A stretch of DNA of 64,000 nt from Cohnella ginsengisoli (lineage in GTDB: Bacteria > Bacillota > Bacilli > Paenibacillales > Paenibacillaceae). The stretch is from positions 1,897,868 to 1,961,867 of the forward strand of contig NZ_JAPDHZ010000002.1 in NCBI RefSeq assembly GCF_029525555.1. The letters are read 5' to 3'. Positions 26,678 to 36,533 of the stretch are shown piece by piece (position 1 is the stretch's first letter; every line of letters starts with the position of its first letter). Position numbers and translations under genes: made by a program. The notes beneath the pieces are model-generated. The model did no database searches and was not told the DNA's origin. It saw only the letters and a list, made by a program, of their open reading frames with translations.

Positions 26678-28368
26678 TTATTGCGACGCTTGCCAGGCAT
26701 TGACTTCGTCCGTAATGGCTTTGCCGCCTAGCGAATTCCATTGGCTGACGAATTGGTCGAACTCGTCGACGGAGCCGCCCATCATGATCCGCGTGAAGGC
26801 CTCCAGCTGAAGCTTGCCAAGCGTCGCGTTGTTGTCCGTCATGCCCTGCGTCGGCGCGCCGTAGAACGCGTCGTCCAGGTGAGCGCCGTCTTTGGCGTAA
26901 CCCTCGATGACCGCCAGCGAGCCTTCCGGACCGTACATTTTCTCGCTGTCCCAGAAGTTTACGTCGCCGCCGCGATAGGAGACGATCTTGTCGTAATAGC
27001 TTTTCTCCTCCGCATTAAGCGCGGCTGGATCGTTCGCCGAGAGCGCCTTCACGACGTTCAGGTGCGCGTCGAGGTTTTTGCGCGGCGCTTCGCCGTACAG
27101 CAGCGCGTATTCGAACACCGCGTTGCCGCTCTTGTCGGCGTTATATACTTCCGGCTCGGCCGTCTTCCCCACAGCTTCTCCAGGTCGAAGTTCAGCAGCT
27201 TGACCGCGGCTTCGGGATGCTTGGCATCCTTCTTCACGACGTAATACGTATTGATGGCAAACGGCACTTGCGCCCGCGCCGGCTCCGCGTCGACCGATGG
27301 CAGCGCGATCGGCTTCCAGTCCATGGCGGCATCCGCCTTCTTGCCGTCGAGCAGCCAGCCCGCGTTCCAGAAGTAGCCGTAGAAAAGACCGAGCTTGCCC
27401 GCGTTAGCCGCGTCCTTCACCTTCGTGGCGTCCTTCGTGCCGAACTCTTTGTCGATCAGGCCGCCCTTGTACATCTCCTGCAGTTTCTGCAGCGCGGCTT
27501 TGGTCTCCGGCTGCACGCTGCCGTAGGCCAGCTTGCCGTCGCCGGTCTTCACCCAAATGTTCGGGTAAGCATGGTAACCGTTGAAGAACCCTTCCAGGGC
27601 GCCGAAGAAGCCGAAGATGTCCTTCGTGGCGCCAAGCCCGTACGTATCCGGTTTACCGTTGCCGTCGGGGTCTTGCTTGACGAACGCTTCCGCGATTTTC
27701 TTCACGTCGTCCATCGTTTTCGGCTCGGACAGTCCGAGTTTCTTCAGCCAGTCCGTCCTCACCCATAGCACGTCCGCCTGCCCGAGTCCGGAGCTCATCT
27801 TGGGAATGCCGTACAGCTTCCCGTCGAACGTGCCGGACTTGAGCGCGTTGCCCCCGTCCTCGCCGAGCAGCTTTTTCGTCAGCTCGGAGCCGTATTTGTC
27901 GTACACGGCCGACAGATCCATGACCTGCCCGTCGTCGACCAGACGCTTCAGCTGCGCCGCGTTCACGGACATAATGTCGGGCAGGTCGTTCGATGCGATG
28001 GCGATGTTCAGCTTCTGGTCGTACTGCGCGGCCGGCGTCGTCCACAAATAGTTGATCTTGACGCCGAGCTGATCGGCGTAGGCGCGCGCCCAGACATTGT
28101 TGTCGATCGACTCGCCTTCGCCGAACTTGGTGCCCTCCGAGATCGGGCGCACCGCGGATACCTCGATCGGCGGGTCGTACTTGCCGAGCGGATCGGCCGG
28201 CGCGTCCGTCTCGCCCGATGCGGTCGCGCTACTTGCGCTTCCGGCGCTCGCGGAGGCGCTGGCGCTTGCCTGATTTTCCACGTTGTTTCCGTTATTGCCG
28301 CTGCATGCCGCGAGCGCCGATACGAGCGCGAGCGAGAGCAGAATCGTGCTGACCCGTTGCCGTTTCAT
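26678..28368 (-). CDS. extracellular solute-binding lipoprotein (one frameshift)
   Basis: About 560 residues; family 1 solute-binding protein of the LplA group. The lipoprotein signal is MKRQRVSTILLSLALV, with the lipobox Cys in ALAAC. A Ser/Ala linker (ASASASASAGSASSATASG) precedes the binding domain. The frame breaks at a run of four G/C (27167-27170); here one base appears to be missing. Restoring it gives KLWGKTAEPE and continues to NSLGGKAITDEVNAWQ. GAGGAG lies just before ATG 28368. It is the first gene after an upstream activator-type operator and feeds the two permeases. Confidence 0.88.
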
Positions 28369-28414
28369 CGTGCTCCTCATCCCCTTGTCGTCGATGGTTC
28401 TATCTTTCATCCGA

Positions 28415-28531
28415 ATTATAACAACGCGCGCAGCGGGATCGTGAGCGACCGGATTCCAAGCGGAGTAGGGTAATTTTCCGCATTCGCCCGGCGCCCGACG
28501 ATTTTCCTCCCCCTACTCTCGGAAAATCGTC
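28415..28531 (-). promoter_or_regulatory. activator-type promoter of the importer/GH operon with inverted-repeat operators
   Basis: On the minus strand a perfect TATAAT (28420-28415) has a poor -35. From ~30 to ~110 bases upstream of it lie a perfect 11-bp inverted repeat (GACGATTTTCC, 13 bases, GGAAAATCGTC; 28497-28531), a third ATTTTCC at 28473, and a doubled CCCTACTC / GAGTAGGG element. A weak -35 with upstream dyads suits activation by the adjacent AraC-type response regulator. Confidence 0.65.
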
Positions 28532-28602
28532 TACATGCGACGAACACCCAACTGAAGAAACGGCCGACATTCTCCGCTTTTCCCGCTGGGTGCCGCGATT
28601 CG

Positions 28603-29628
28603 CTATTTGCCGTGCAGCTGCCTGTACTCGCTCGGCAGCAGTCCTGTCTGTTCCTTGAACAGCTTGCTGAAGTACCGCTGGTCCGCGAATCCGCACCGCT
28701 CCGCGATCCAATAAACCGGATAATTGGTCGTGACGAGCAGCTCCCGGGCGGCGCGGACGCTGACGGTCTGAAGAAAATGGCTGAACGTCAAACGCATGAT
28801 ATCGCGGAAGCTCGTGCTGAAGTAATTTTTGCTCAAATTGACCCACTGGCTCACTTCGCTCTGCTTCACGTGCGCGACCGGCTGCTCCGCGATCCGGCCG
28901 ACCGCCTTGACGATCGCCTGGATAATGTCTTCGGAATAGCCGGAACGGCGCAGCCAGGCCTGCAGGCGGGCGCGCAGCTTCCGCAGCCGCTGCTCGAAGC
29001 CGTAAGCATCGACCGGCGCAGCTTCTTCGATCTCCTGCCAGTCGAACATCGGAAAGTTCAGCTGCAAGCGATCCTTGGAGGACCGCCACAGCTCGGCCAC
29101 CTGCCCGGCATCCGGATCGTGCTTCCCGATCGCCGCGAGGAGCGATTCGAATCCGTCGTCGTCCATCACCCATCGCACGCTGCCCGACAGCTCGGCGACG
29201 TCCTTCATCGCCGACGCCTGCGAGGCGCCGGTCCGCGGCTCGGGCGCCTCGGTCCGCATGGCCTTGACGATCCTTGCCAACGCCTGGTCGAGATCCATCT
29301 CCTCCAGCTGCGTCTTGACGATATAATCGATTGCGCCCATGCGCAGCGCCTCCTGAATATACTCGAAGTCCTGATGGCAGGTGAGGATGACCGCCTTGAT
29401 CGATGCGTCGTGCCGCTGCGCCTGTCGGATGAGCTCGAGCCCCGACATGCCGGGCATCGTAATATCGGTCATCAGCAGCTGGACCGGATGCTCTCGCAGA
29501 AACTGCATCGCCTTTTCGCCGCTGGCCGCTTCGCCAGCGATCTCCACGCCGTACTTATCCCACGGAAAAAGAAGCCGGAGTCCTTTGCGCACCAAATGTT
29601 CGTCATCCACGATCAATGCCTGAATCAA
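28603..29628 (-). CDS. YesN-type response regulator with AraC DNA-binding domain
   Basis: A 341-residue protein. The receiver domain (1-~120) carries the acidic pair LIVDDEH and the phospho-acceptor Asp55 in [13 protein letters not shown], with Lys109-region [11 protein letters not shown]. The middle is a variable linker. The C-terminal ~100 residues hold two AraC HTH motifs: [20 protein letters not shown] and [20 protein letters not shown] then [14 protein letters not shown]. It overlaps the kinase gene by 4 bases (coupled). It probably activates the importer promoter at 28415-28531. Confidence 0.93.
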   Translation of the reverse strand: MIQALIVDDEHLVRKGLRLLFPWDKYGVEIAGEAASGEKAMQFLREHPVQLLMTDITMPGMSGLELIRQAQRHDASIKAVILTCHQDFEYIQEALRMGAIDYIVKTQLEEMDLDQALARIVKAMRTEAPEPRTGASQASAMKDVAELSGSVRWVMDDDGFESLLAAIGKHDPDAGQVAELWRSSKDRLQLNFPMFDWQEIEEAAPVDAYGFEQRLRKLRARLQAWLRRSGYSEDIIQAIVKAVGRIAEQPVAHVKQSEVSQWVNLSKNYFSTSFRDIMRLTFSHFLQTVSVRAARELLVTTNYPVYWIAERCGFADQRYFSKLFKEQTGLLPSEYRQLHGK

Positions 29629-31367
29629 GGCCGAGCCCCCCCTGTCTTGTCGATCGGCAGACGGATCGAGATCGTCGTCCCGACGCCGCGCTCGCTTTCC
29701 ATCTTCAGTTCCGCCAAGGCGCCGTAGTATACCCCTAGCATTTCTCTTACGTATCGGAGCCCGATGCCGAGGCCCGACTTGTGGAGCGGCTCGCGGCCCT
29801 CCAACAGCTCCGCCAGCTTTTCCTCCGCGATGCCCTGCCCGTTGTCCTGCACGCGCAGCAGCAAGCGCCCGTCTTCCTCGGAAATAACCACGTCAATCTC
29901 TCCGCCTTCGTCCGCGTCGAAGCCGTGATACAGTGCGTTCTCGACGATCGGCTGCAGGATGAACCGCGGGATCGGCAGCTCGAGCAAGGCGGGGTCGGCC
30001 CTCACGCCGACGTTGAACGCATGATCGTAGCGATAGCCCTGCAGCTCGATGTAATCCTGGATCGCCTCGACTTCCTCCCGGACGGTCACCATCATGTTCT
30101 TTTTGCCGAGATTGTAGTGGAGCACGCGGGTGAACACCGAGACGAGCTTGGAAATGTTGGTCTGGCCCTGCATGCGGGCGAGCCATTGAATCGTGTTGAG
30201 CGTATTGTGGAGAAAATGCGGGTTGATCTGCACGAGCAGCTTTTCCACCTCCAGCTGTCCCCGGCGCTTTTCCTTCTCCTCGACGTCCGTGATCAGCTCC
30301 GCGATGCGCCGGCTCATCTGCTGGAAATTAGTCAGAATCCGGTTGAACTCCGCGAGGCCGGTGGCTGACACTTTGGTAGGCGATTGATTATAGCTGAAGT
30401 GCGTAATCTCTTTGTTGATGATGCGGATCGGACGATAGACCATCCGCCAAATGAGCCAGGCGAGGAAAATGCCGAGCAGGAGCGACAAGGAGGCGAACAG
30501 GCCGAACTCTCTCAGCCACCGATTGAGCTCGCTGTTGTACGAGGCGGTCGGGATGAGCTGGATGACGGTCCAGCCGTGGCTGCCCGCGGCGCGAAACGTT
30601 TTGTATCCGTTTGCAAAATCCGCCTCGCGGACCTCGCCCGGCCGATCGGACTTTAGCGTGCTGTAAACGATTTTTCCGTTCGGATCCGCAAGGACGTGGT
30701 ACACGGGCGAGTTGGGGTTTTCGGCGGCCGAACCGCCGACAGGGGCGAACATATCCTCAAGACCCGCGATCTTCGTCTCGATATAGGCGTACAGGAATTG
30801 GCCTTTGCCGTACGGCAGCTTGCGCAGCAGGGAAAACACCGGGTATTTGCGGTCCCCGGGGTCGAGCGAAGGATAAGGCCCGAAGTAGGAGAACAGCTTC
30901 TGCGTGTAGAAGACCGGCAGCGCTTGCGGATCGAACGCCAGCTTTGCGCTCGTATTGGGGAACAGCAGCGGATCCTCGAGATCCGGGGCATAGAAAAACA
31001 TCGCGCCGACGTTCGGATTCGAAAAATTGACGTTGGCCATCGACTGGGCGATGTTCCGGTACAGCACGGACCGCTCGAACGAATCGGAGCTCCCGATGAA
31101 CTGCACGACCTCTCGTCCAATGCCGCCTTCGACGTCGAGCAGTTGGGACACTTTCGCCAGCTCCTCCAGCTTTCGGTCCAATTCGTCCCGGTCCCGCGCC
31201 ACCTTCGCGACCCAGTCCCGTTCGATTTTTTGCGTCTGCACGATATAGATCCAGCGATAGGAAATGTACCCGGTCAGCAAGCTCGGTATGACCGCGGCGA
31301 TAATCAGAATGACGATCAGCCGCCCTCTGAGGGAAGGAAGGAACGCGTAACGTCGAATGAAATTCAT
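29625..31367 (-). CDS. YesM-type sensor histidine kinase
   Basis: About 580 residues. One membrane helix lies near the N-terminus ([20 protein letters not shown]), followed by an extracytoplasmic ~250-residue sensor domain, then a second helix ([20 protein letters not shown]) and a HAMP-like segment ([10 protein letters not shown]). The His_kinase domain has the phospho-acceptor motif [15 protein letters not shown] typical of the LytS/YesM family, and the ATPase N-box and G-boxes ([29 protein letters not shown]). GGAGG lies 6 bases before ATG 31367. It senses a sugar or its binding protein. Confidence 0.93.
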   Translation of the reverse strand: MNFIRRYAFLPSLRGRLIVILIIAAVIPSLLTGYISYRWIYIVQTQKIERDWVAKVARDRDELDRKLEELAKVSQLLDVEGGIGREVVQFIGSSDSFERSVLYRNIAQSMANVNFSNPNVGAMFFYAPDLEDPLLFPNTSAKLAFDPQALPVFYTQKLFSYFGPYPSLDPGDRKYPVFSLLRKLPYGKGQFLYAYIETKIAGLEDMFAPVGGSAAENPNSPVYHVLADPNGKIVYSTLKSDRPGEVREADFANGYKTFRAAGSHGWTVIQLIPTASYNSELNRWLREFGLFASLSLLLGIFLAWLIWRMVYRPIRIINKEITHFSYNQSPTKVSATGLAEFNRILTNFQQMSRRIAELITDVEEKEKRRGQLEVEKLLVQINPHFLHNTLNTIQWLARMQGQTNISKLVSVFTRVLHYNLGKKNMMVTVREEVEAIQDYIELQGYRYDHAFNVGVRADPALLELPIPRFILQPIVENALYHGFDADEGGEIDVVISEEDGRLLLRVQDNGQGIAEEKLAELLEGREPLHKSGLGIGLRYVREMLGVYYGALAELKMESERGVGTTISIRLPIDKTGGARP

Positions 31368-31423
31368 GGGCAGCCTCCGCTTCGCAGCCGGCATGGATGG
31401 ACGGACTGATGTTTGCTGCCGCT

Positions 31424-31452
31424 ATTATAACAGCATTAATCGGGAGTGGAAC
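31424..31452 (-). promoter_or_regulatory. promoter of the kinase/regulator operon
   Basis: Minus-strand TATAAT (31429-31424) with a weak TTCCAC-like -35 about 16 bases upstream; ~55 bases before the kinase ATG. Confidence 0.5.
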
Positions 31453-31499
31453 AGGGCGTTTGTTTGGGAGCATGACGCTCAAGCAGCGATGCCGCGCAC

Positions 31500-31665
31500 G
31501 TTATTCCGTGCCGCGGACACAGGGGCCGCTATTTTCAAAAATATAAATGTGTTTAACGGCTTAGCGGACAGGGAATCCGGGCCATTTGGATGAAATAGCG
31601 GATCTCCTGTCCGCAAGCATGAGCTTTGCGCGCGGATCGCGGAAAATAGCGGACGGTGTGTCCGG
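31500..31665. repeat. dispersed short inverted-repeat units (AAATAGCGGA / TGTCCGC type)
   Basis: The 385-base gap between the kinase and TauE genes holds about four copies of a degenerate ~25-base unit combining AATAGCGGA with TGTCCGC/TGTGTCCG in either orientation. A related copy lies at ~57283-57305. No gene is visible here. Confidence 0.6.
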
Positions 31666-31752
31666 AGAAGGCGAGGCGGGTTGCGATAGACCGAGCGGCA
31701 TCCAGGCGCAGAGCTGTATGTCCGTTCGGCCGCGGCACGCTGTTTTGCAGGC

Positions 31753-32514
31753 TTAAAGCAAATCCAATACCTGCTTGCCGATTAGCAAGGCGCAGACGGC
31801 GAGGAAAAGCGGCTTGATATACGCGCGGCCGCGGCGGATCGCGAAGCGCGAGCCGATCCAGGAGCCGGCGATCATCGCCGCGCCCATGAGCAGGCCTACG
31901 CCATAGTGGACGGAACCGAGGACGAGGAAGGTGGCGAGGCTCGCGAGATTGCTGGCGAAGTTGAGCGCCTTGGCGTTGCCGGCGGCCTTCACGAAGTCGA
32001 AGCCGAGCAGCAGGAAGGCGAAGATGAGGAACGAGCCGGTGCCGGGGCCGAAGAAGCCGTCGTAGAAGCCGAGCGCGAACGCGGCGATCCCCGTCATCCA
32101 GGCGGTGCCGGCGGTAAAGCGGACAAATGCCGCCCGCTCGCCCCAGTCACGCCGCAGCAGCGTGTATACGGCGATGGCCGCCAGCATCGCGACGACCATC
32201 GGCTTCAGGAAGCCGGACGGCACATGCCGGAGCGTCAGCGTGCCGGCCGCGGCGCCGAGCAAGGACAGCGGGATCAAGCCCCGCACCGCGCGGACGTCGA
32301 CATGGCCGGAGGCGAAAAAGGACAGCGTGCTCGTGAGCGAAGATAGCGTGCCGGCCAGCTTGTTGGTGCCGAGCGCCGCTGCGGGCGGCAGTCCGGCCGT
32401 CAGGAGCACGGGTACGGAGATTAGGCCGCCCCCGCCGACGACCGAGTCGACGAAGGCGGCAGCGAATCCGCCGAGGACGACCAGCGCGAGCATGCCGATG
32501 CTAAGGTGATCCAT
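31753..32514 (-). CDS. TauE/SafE-family membrane permease
   Basis: A 253-residue protein with about eight hydrophobic helices. The family hallmark GGFAAAFVDSVVGGGGLISVP is at the N-terminus (glycine-rich loop), with GTNKLAGTLSSLTSTL and the second repeat ALGFYDGFFGPGTGSFLIF. TauE/SafE proteins export sulfite, sulfoacetate and related organic anions. ATG 32514 lies 5 bases from the stop of the MFS gene upstream, so the two are co-translated. Whether it handles a sulfonate is not shown; see the sugar-catabolic set at 35.7-41.8 kb. Confidence 0.9.
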   Translation of the reverse strand: MDHLSIGMLALVVLGGFAAAFVDSVVGGGGLISVPVLLTAGLPPAAALGTNKLAGTLSSLTSTLSFFASGHVDVRAVRGLIPLSLLGAAAGTLTLRHVPSGFLKPMVVAMLAAIAVYTLLRRDWGERAAFVRFTAGTAWMTGIAAFALGFYDGFFGPGTGSFLIFAFLLLGFDFVKAAGNAKALNFASNLASLATFLVLGSVHYGVGLLMGAAMIAGSWIGSRFAIRRGRAYIKPLFLAVCALLIGKQVLDLL

Positions 32515-32520
32515 GGCCGC

Positions 32521-33772
32521 TCAGTACCTTTCCCCTCTTTTGCGCAAATAGAAATAAAGCACGAGACAAGCGACGGCGCACAGCAGCGCCATCGCTCCGA
32601 TGAATCCGTAACCCGCCTGCAGCCCGAACACGCGGCTCGCGTCATCGCCCCTGCCCGCATACAGATCGCGGACCCCTTCGATCAGGCCGCCGATCGCAAG
32701 GTTGCCGAGCACGCTGCCGATACCCATGAGCGTGACGGTGAAGGTAATGGCCGTCCCTGTGCCTCGGGGATAACGCTTGGTGAGCAGCGCCATGACCGTC
32801 GGATAGATCGGGGCGATGCCGACGCCGGCGAGCGCGAACAATATCGCGCCGCCTTCCCCCGCGATCAGCGCCGCGATGCTGCAGACGCCCGAGCTAAGAG
32901 ACAGGACCATCATGGACATGACGTAGCCGAACTTGTCGGTGAGCGGCCCGAGCAATAGCCGCGCGAGCGTGAAGCAAAGGAAAAAGGCCGACAGCATGCC
33001 CGACGCGTCGGTCGGGCTCCAGTCATACGCTTTTTCCAAAAAATTCGCCAGCCAGCTCCCGATCGACAACTCTGAAATAACGCCGGAGGTAAGCAAAAGC
33101 ACGATCAGCCAGGCGACGGGATCTCTCAGCAGCTTGCGGTAGGAGATACGCTCCTCCGCTTCGTCGTGCATCGGCTCTGCCGGGAGCCGTCCGAGCAGCG
33201 AAGGAATGACCGGCAGCAGCGACAGCATCAGCACGATGACGTACATGCCCCTCCATCCCAACGCGTCGCCGTCAGGCAGCCGCCAGCCCATCATCGAAAC
33301 GGCCGCGATCGGCGCGACGATCGAGCTCAATCCATAGAAGAAATGCGAAAGGTTCATCAAAAAGCCCGTACGCTTGACGAAAATGCGGGCGGCGAGGATG
33401 GCAAGCGCGATCTCCAGCATGCCGTTGCCGATATACATAAAAAAAGTACGAGGCGGCCAGCGCCTGAAAGCCGTTCGAGACGCCGATCAGCACGCCGCCC
33501 GCAGCCATCGACACGAACGCCGCGATGCTGGTTGCCTTGATGCCGACTTTGTCGGCGAGATAAGAAGTGAAGGTGCATGCGACCAGATAGCCGAGCGAGT
33601 TCATCGCGAGCATCAGGCCGAGCTGTCCCTCATTCAAGCCGAAGTCCAGCTGCATCCGCGGGATGGCGGGACCTTTCACGTTTTCAGACAAACCGAACAC
33701 GAGGAAGCCGCCGAAAACGATCGACAGCAGCCATATTTCGTTCATGCTTATTCTCGAAGCGCGCTTGATCAC
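32521..33772 (-). CDS. MFS transporter (one frameshift)
   Basis: About 416 residues, 12 predicted helices after joining frames at seven A (33439-33445, one extra base). The N-terminal half starts MNEIWLLSIVFGGFLVFGLS with GPAIPRMQLDFGLNEGQLG (family motif between helices 1 and 2). The C-terminal half runs MLEIALAILAARIFV to VLYFYLRKRGERY. The preferred start is GTG 33772 with GGAGG 10 bases upstream; the later ATG 33745 is weaker. Substrate unknown; sugar or organic anion are both possible. It forms an operon with TauE. Confidence 0.85.
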
Positions 33773-33936
33773 TGTAAGTAAACCTCCGTATGATGCGATA
33801 ACCTGATGGCCGGACAATAGGAACATTGTCCCTCAAAGCGCGCAAAAGAGCAATCGAAAAGAAATCGGCTGAGCGCGCGGGTGATAGAATAAAAGAAGAG
33901 TTCCGGATGCATGATGAAAACAGGAGGCGGACAAAC

Positions 33937-34347
33937 ATGGCAAGATTGGTTCCCTACATTTTTTCCGAGGACGCGAGGTCGCAATCCCAGTTCTACATGG
34001 ACGCGCTGGGCGGCGAGCTCCTCTCCGTCATGACGTTCGGCGACGCGCCGGGCACGCCCGAAGCGCTCAAGGAGAAGATCATGCACCTGCACATGGTCGC
34101 GGGCGGCATCACCATCTTCATGTCCGACAGCCCGAGCCGTCAGGTTGAACGGGGCAACGGCTCGGCGCTCAGCCTGCTGTTCGACACGCCCGAAGAAGCC
34201 CATGCGGCATTCGACAAGCTGGCGGCCGGCGGCACGGTCCACGACCCGCTGATGCCGCAATTTTGGGGCGCCTTGTTCGGCGCGCTGCGGGACAAGTACG
34301 GCGTCGAGTGGCAGGTGTCGACGGAACAGCAGCAGCAGCAAGGCTAA
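33937..34347 (+). CDS. VOC-family (PhnB-like) protein
   Basis: A 136-residue protein with the glyoxalase/bleomycin-resistance fold, PhnB-like subgroup. It opens MARLVPYIFSEDARSQSQFY with MDALGGELLSVMTFGDAPG, then KIMHLHMVAGGITIFMSD and a C-terminal WGALFGALRDKYGVEWQVS. PhnB-like proteins often lack demonstrated enzymatic activity. AGGAGG lies 9 bases before ATG 33937; the longer upstream reading is not supported. It ends with a polyglutamine-like tail (EQQQQQG). Confidence 0.9.
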   Translation: MARLVPYIFSEDARSQSQFYMDALGGELLSVMTFGDAPGTPEALKEKIMHLHMVAGGITIFMSDSPSRQVERGNGSALSLLFDTPEEAHAAFDKLAAGGTVHDPLMPQFWGALFGALRDKYGVEWQVSTEQQQQQG

Positions 34348-34362
34348 GGCGCGCTTCACGCA

Positions 34363-34397
34363 ACGACCGCTGGAGGACTGACTCCGGCGGTCGTTTT
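34363..34397 (+). terminator. terminator of the PhnB-like gene
   Basis: Stem ACGACCGC / GCGGTCGT with an internal GAG/CTC pairing, followed by TTTTT. Confidence 0.85.
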
Positions 34398-34464
34398 TGC
34401 GTACGGTCCCGTGATTACGGAGTGCGCGCTGACGGCCCTTGACCGATAATAACGGCGCTGGTGC

Positions 34465-35120
34465 GGTTTGTTTCTGGTCGAGACTTCCGGAGTGAGAGAA
34501 GCTGGGACGGGGCATGGTTTGTTTCTGATCGAGACTTCTGGAGCGTGGGGAGCAGCAATGGGGCTTGGTTTGTTTCTGATCGAGACTTCCGGAGCGTGGG
34601 GAGCTGCGACGAGGCTTGGTTTGTTTCTGATTGAGACTTCTGGAGCGAGGGGAGCTGCGCCGGGGCTTGGTTTGTTTCTAACCGAGACTTCTGGGGCGAG
34701 GGAAGCTGCGACGAGGCTTGGTTTGTTTCTGATTGAGACTTCTGGAGCGAGGGGAGCTGCGACGGGGCTTGGTTTGTTTCTAACCGAGACTTCTGGGGCG
34801 AGGGGAGTTGCGACGGGGCACGGTTTGTTTCTAACCAAGACTTCCGGAGCGTGGGGAGCTGCGACGGGGCATGGTTTGTTTCTGATTGAGACTTCTGGGG
34901 CGAGGGGAGTTGCGACGGGGCACGGTTTGTTTCTAACCAAGACTTCTGGGGCGAGGGAAGCTGCGACGAGGCTTGGTTTGTTTCTAACCGAGACTTCCGG
35001 GGCGAGGGAAGCTGCGCCGGGGCACGGTTTGTTACTGATTGAGACTTATGGGGCGAGAGAAGCTGCGAGGAGGCACTGTTTGTTTCTGATCGAGACTTCT
35101 GGAGCGAGGAAAGCTGGACG
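34465..35120 (+). repeat. 13-copy 51-bp intergenic minisatellite
   Basis: Thirteen units of 51 bp (GGTTTGTTTCTGATCGAGAC, TTCTGGAGCG, then a variable GGGGAGCTGCGACGGGGC block). Variants alternate (TGATTGAG versus TAACCGAG; GCTT versus GCAC). The sequence is unrelated to the 17.3-kb array but has the same period. The long open frames across it result from the multiple-of-three period and lack start signals. Confidence 0.92.
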
Positions 35121-35121
35121 T

Positions 35122-35163
35122 AAAAAAGCCCGCTCTGCGTCCATGCGGACAGCATCGCGGGCC
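35122..35163 (-). terminator. terminator of the VOC-family gene
   Basis: Minus-strand stem GCCCGC...GTCCGC / GCGGAC...GCGGGC followed by six T; it sits between the VOC gene and the minisatellite. Confidence 0.8.
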
Positions 35164-35193
35164 AGTCGCGTTTATTGCTGAAGCGCCTGAAGC

Positions 35194-35610
35194 TTAAGCT
35201 TCGTGCACGTAGGTCGGGTCCATGTGGAACACTTCCCACAGATGGCCGTCCGGATCCTGGAAGCTCTCCGTGTACATGAAACCGTGATCCTGCGGTTCAT
35301 TGGATGCCGAGCCGCCGGATGCCAGCGCCTTGCGGACGAGTTCCTGCACTTCTTCCTTGCTGCTCACGGAGACGGCCATGATGAACTCCGTCGTCTTCGT
35401 CGCATTCGCGATGTCCTTTTTGATGAAGGTCTGGAAATAGGACTCGGTCAGCAGCATGGCGAACGCCGTATCGCTGAGAATCAGGCAGGCGGCATTGTCG
35501 TCGGTGAATTGCGGGTTGAACGCGAAGCCGAGCGCTTCGAAGAAGGCAATGGAGCGCTTCAGATCCTTGACCGGCAGGTTGAGAAAGGTTTGCGAAATTT
35601 GAAAGGCCAT
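35194..35610 (-). CDS. VOC-family protein (glyoxalase/extradiol fold)
   Basis: A 138-residue protein of the VOC superfamily. The first module is QTFLNLPVKDLKRSIAFFEA then LGFAF; the second ends SFQDPDGHLWEVFHMDP, with the conserved Glu of the metal site. ATG 35610 has GAGGTGA 6 bases upstream. It is of the group annotated glyoxalase-like or lactoylglutathione-lyase-like; the substrate cannot be predicted. It is monocistronic. Confidence 0.9.
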   Translation of the reverse strand: MAFQISQTFLNLPVKDLKRSIAFFEALGFAFNPQFTDDNAACLILSDTAFAMLLTESYFQTFIKKDIANATKTTEFIMAVSVSSKEEVQELVRKALASGGSASNEPQDHGFMYTESFQDPDGHLWEVFHMDPTYVHEA

Positions 35611-35727
35611 CGTCGTCACCTCATGGTTTCGTTTTCGTCCGAATCGGACCCTGACGTCATTTTACCACGGCGCGATGAAGCGGGTTTCTTCTCGATTGCT
35701 AATCTTCGGCGGAATCGACGAACACGA

Positions 35728-36495
35728 TTATTCGGCCGCTTCGACCCGAACGCCGGCTTCCGCGCAAGCCCGCGCAAGCTCGCCGTCCGGCGAAGCGTCG
35801 GTGACGATGCGCTTCACGTCCCCGAGTCCGGCGAACGACACGAGCACGCGCGCGCCGAACTTCGTGCGGTCGAGCACGACCGTCGTCTCCCGCGCCTGTC
35901 GTATGGCGATCCGCTTGATCTCGGCCTCGTACAGGTTGGAATTGCTGAAGCCATGCGCTTCGCTCAGTCCCGTCGCCCCAAGGAACGCCCGGTCGAACGA
36001 CATGCCGGACAAGCTCTGGGCGGCGATCGGACCGACGAGCGAGTGCGTGGATTCGAGCAGCATGCCGCCGGTCATGATCGTCGGGATCTGCTTGGACGCG
36101 AGCTCGGCCGCGATATTCAGCGCGTTGGTCATGACCGTGATCTGTTGGCCGGGCTTCAGCGACCGCGCGATCTGGAGCGTCGTCGTGCCGCCATCCAGGA
36201 ATACGGACTCGCCGGGGGCGATCAGCGAGGCGGCGTGCCGTCCGATCCGCACCTTCTCGTCCGTGTGCATGCCGGTGCGATCCTGCAGCGCGACGTCTCT
36301 GTAGACATAGATCGCCCCGCCAAACGTGCGCCGGACGCTGCCGCTCTCCTCGAGCTTCTCCAGGTCGCGCCGGATCGTCATCTCGGTCACGCCGTGCCGC
36401 TCGCTCAGTTCCGAGATGCGAACCTCCCCGCTCTGCGCGATCTGCTCATGGATCTGGCGCTGCCTCGCGTTCCAGTCCGCCTGATTGTGCATCAT
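35728..36495 (-). CDS. DeoR-family sugar-catabolism repressor
   Basis: A 255-residue regulator. The N-terminal DeoR HTH is RQRQIHEQIAQSGEVRISEL followed by SERHGVTEMTIRRDLEKLE. The C-terminal effector domain has the sugar-phosphate-isomerase-like fold (VFLDGGTTTLQIARSL, TVMTNALNIA, FLGATGLSEAHGF). The effector is typically a phosphorylated sugar intermediate. It lies at the 3' end of the minus-strand sugar-catabolic set (epimerase, isomerase, kinase, dehydrogenase, aldolase) and probably represses it; candidate operators are the inverted repeats upstream of the aldolase. Confidence 0.92.
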   Translation of the reverse strand: MMHNQADWNARQRQIHEQIAQSGEVRISELSERHGVTEMTIRRDLEKLEESGSVRRTFGGAIYVYRDVALQDRTGMHTDEKVRIGRHAASLIAPGESVFLDGGTTTLQIARSLKPGQQITVMTNALNIAAELASKQIPTIMTGGMLLESTHSLVGPIAAQSLSGMSFDRAFLGATGLSEAHGFSNSNLYEAEIKRIAIRQARETTVVLDRTKFGARVLVSFAGLGDVKRIVTDASPDGELARACAEAGVRVEAAE

Positions 36496-36533
36496 CTGTC
36501 GCCGCTCCTCCCGTCCGCCGTGCGCGTCCCTCG

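Noticed and set aside
34465..35120. Repeat protein encoded by the 34.5-kb array
   Set aside because: Both strands read as repetitive peptides; no start signals, and it lies between two terminators.
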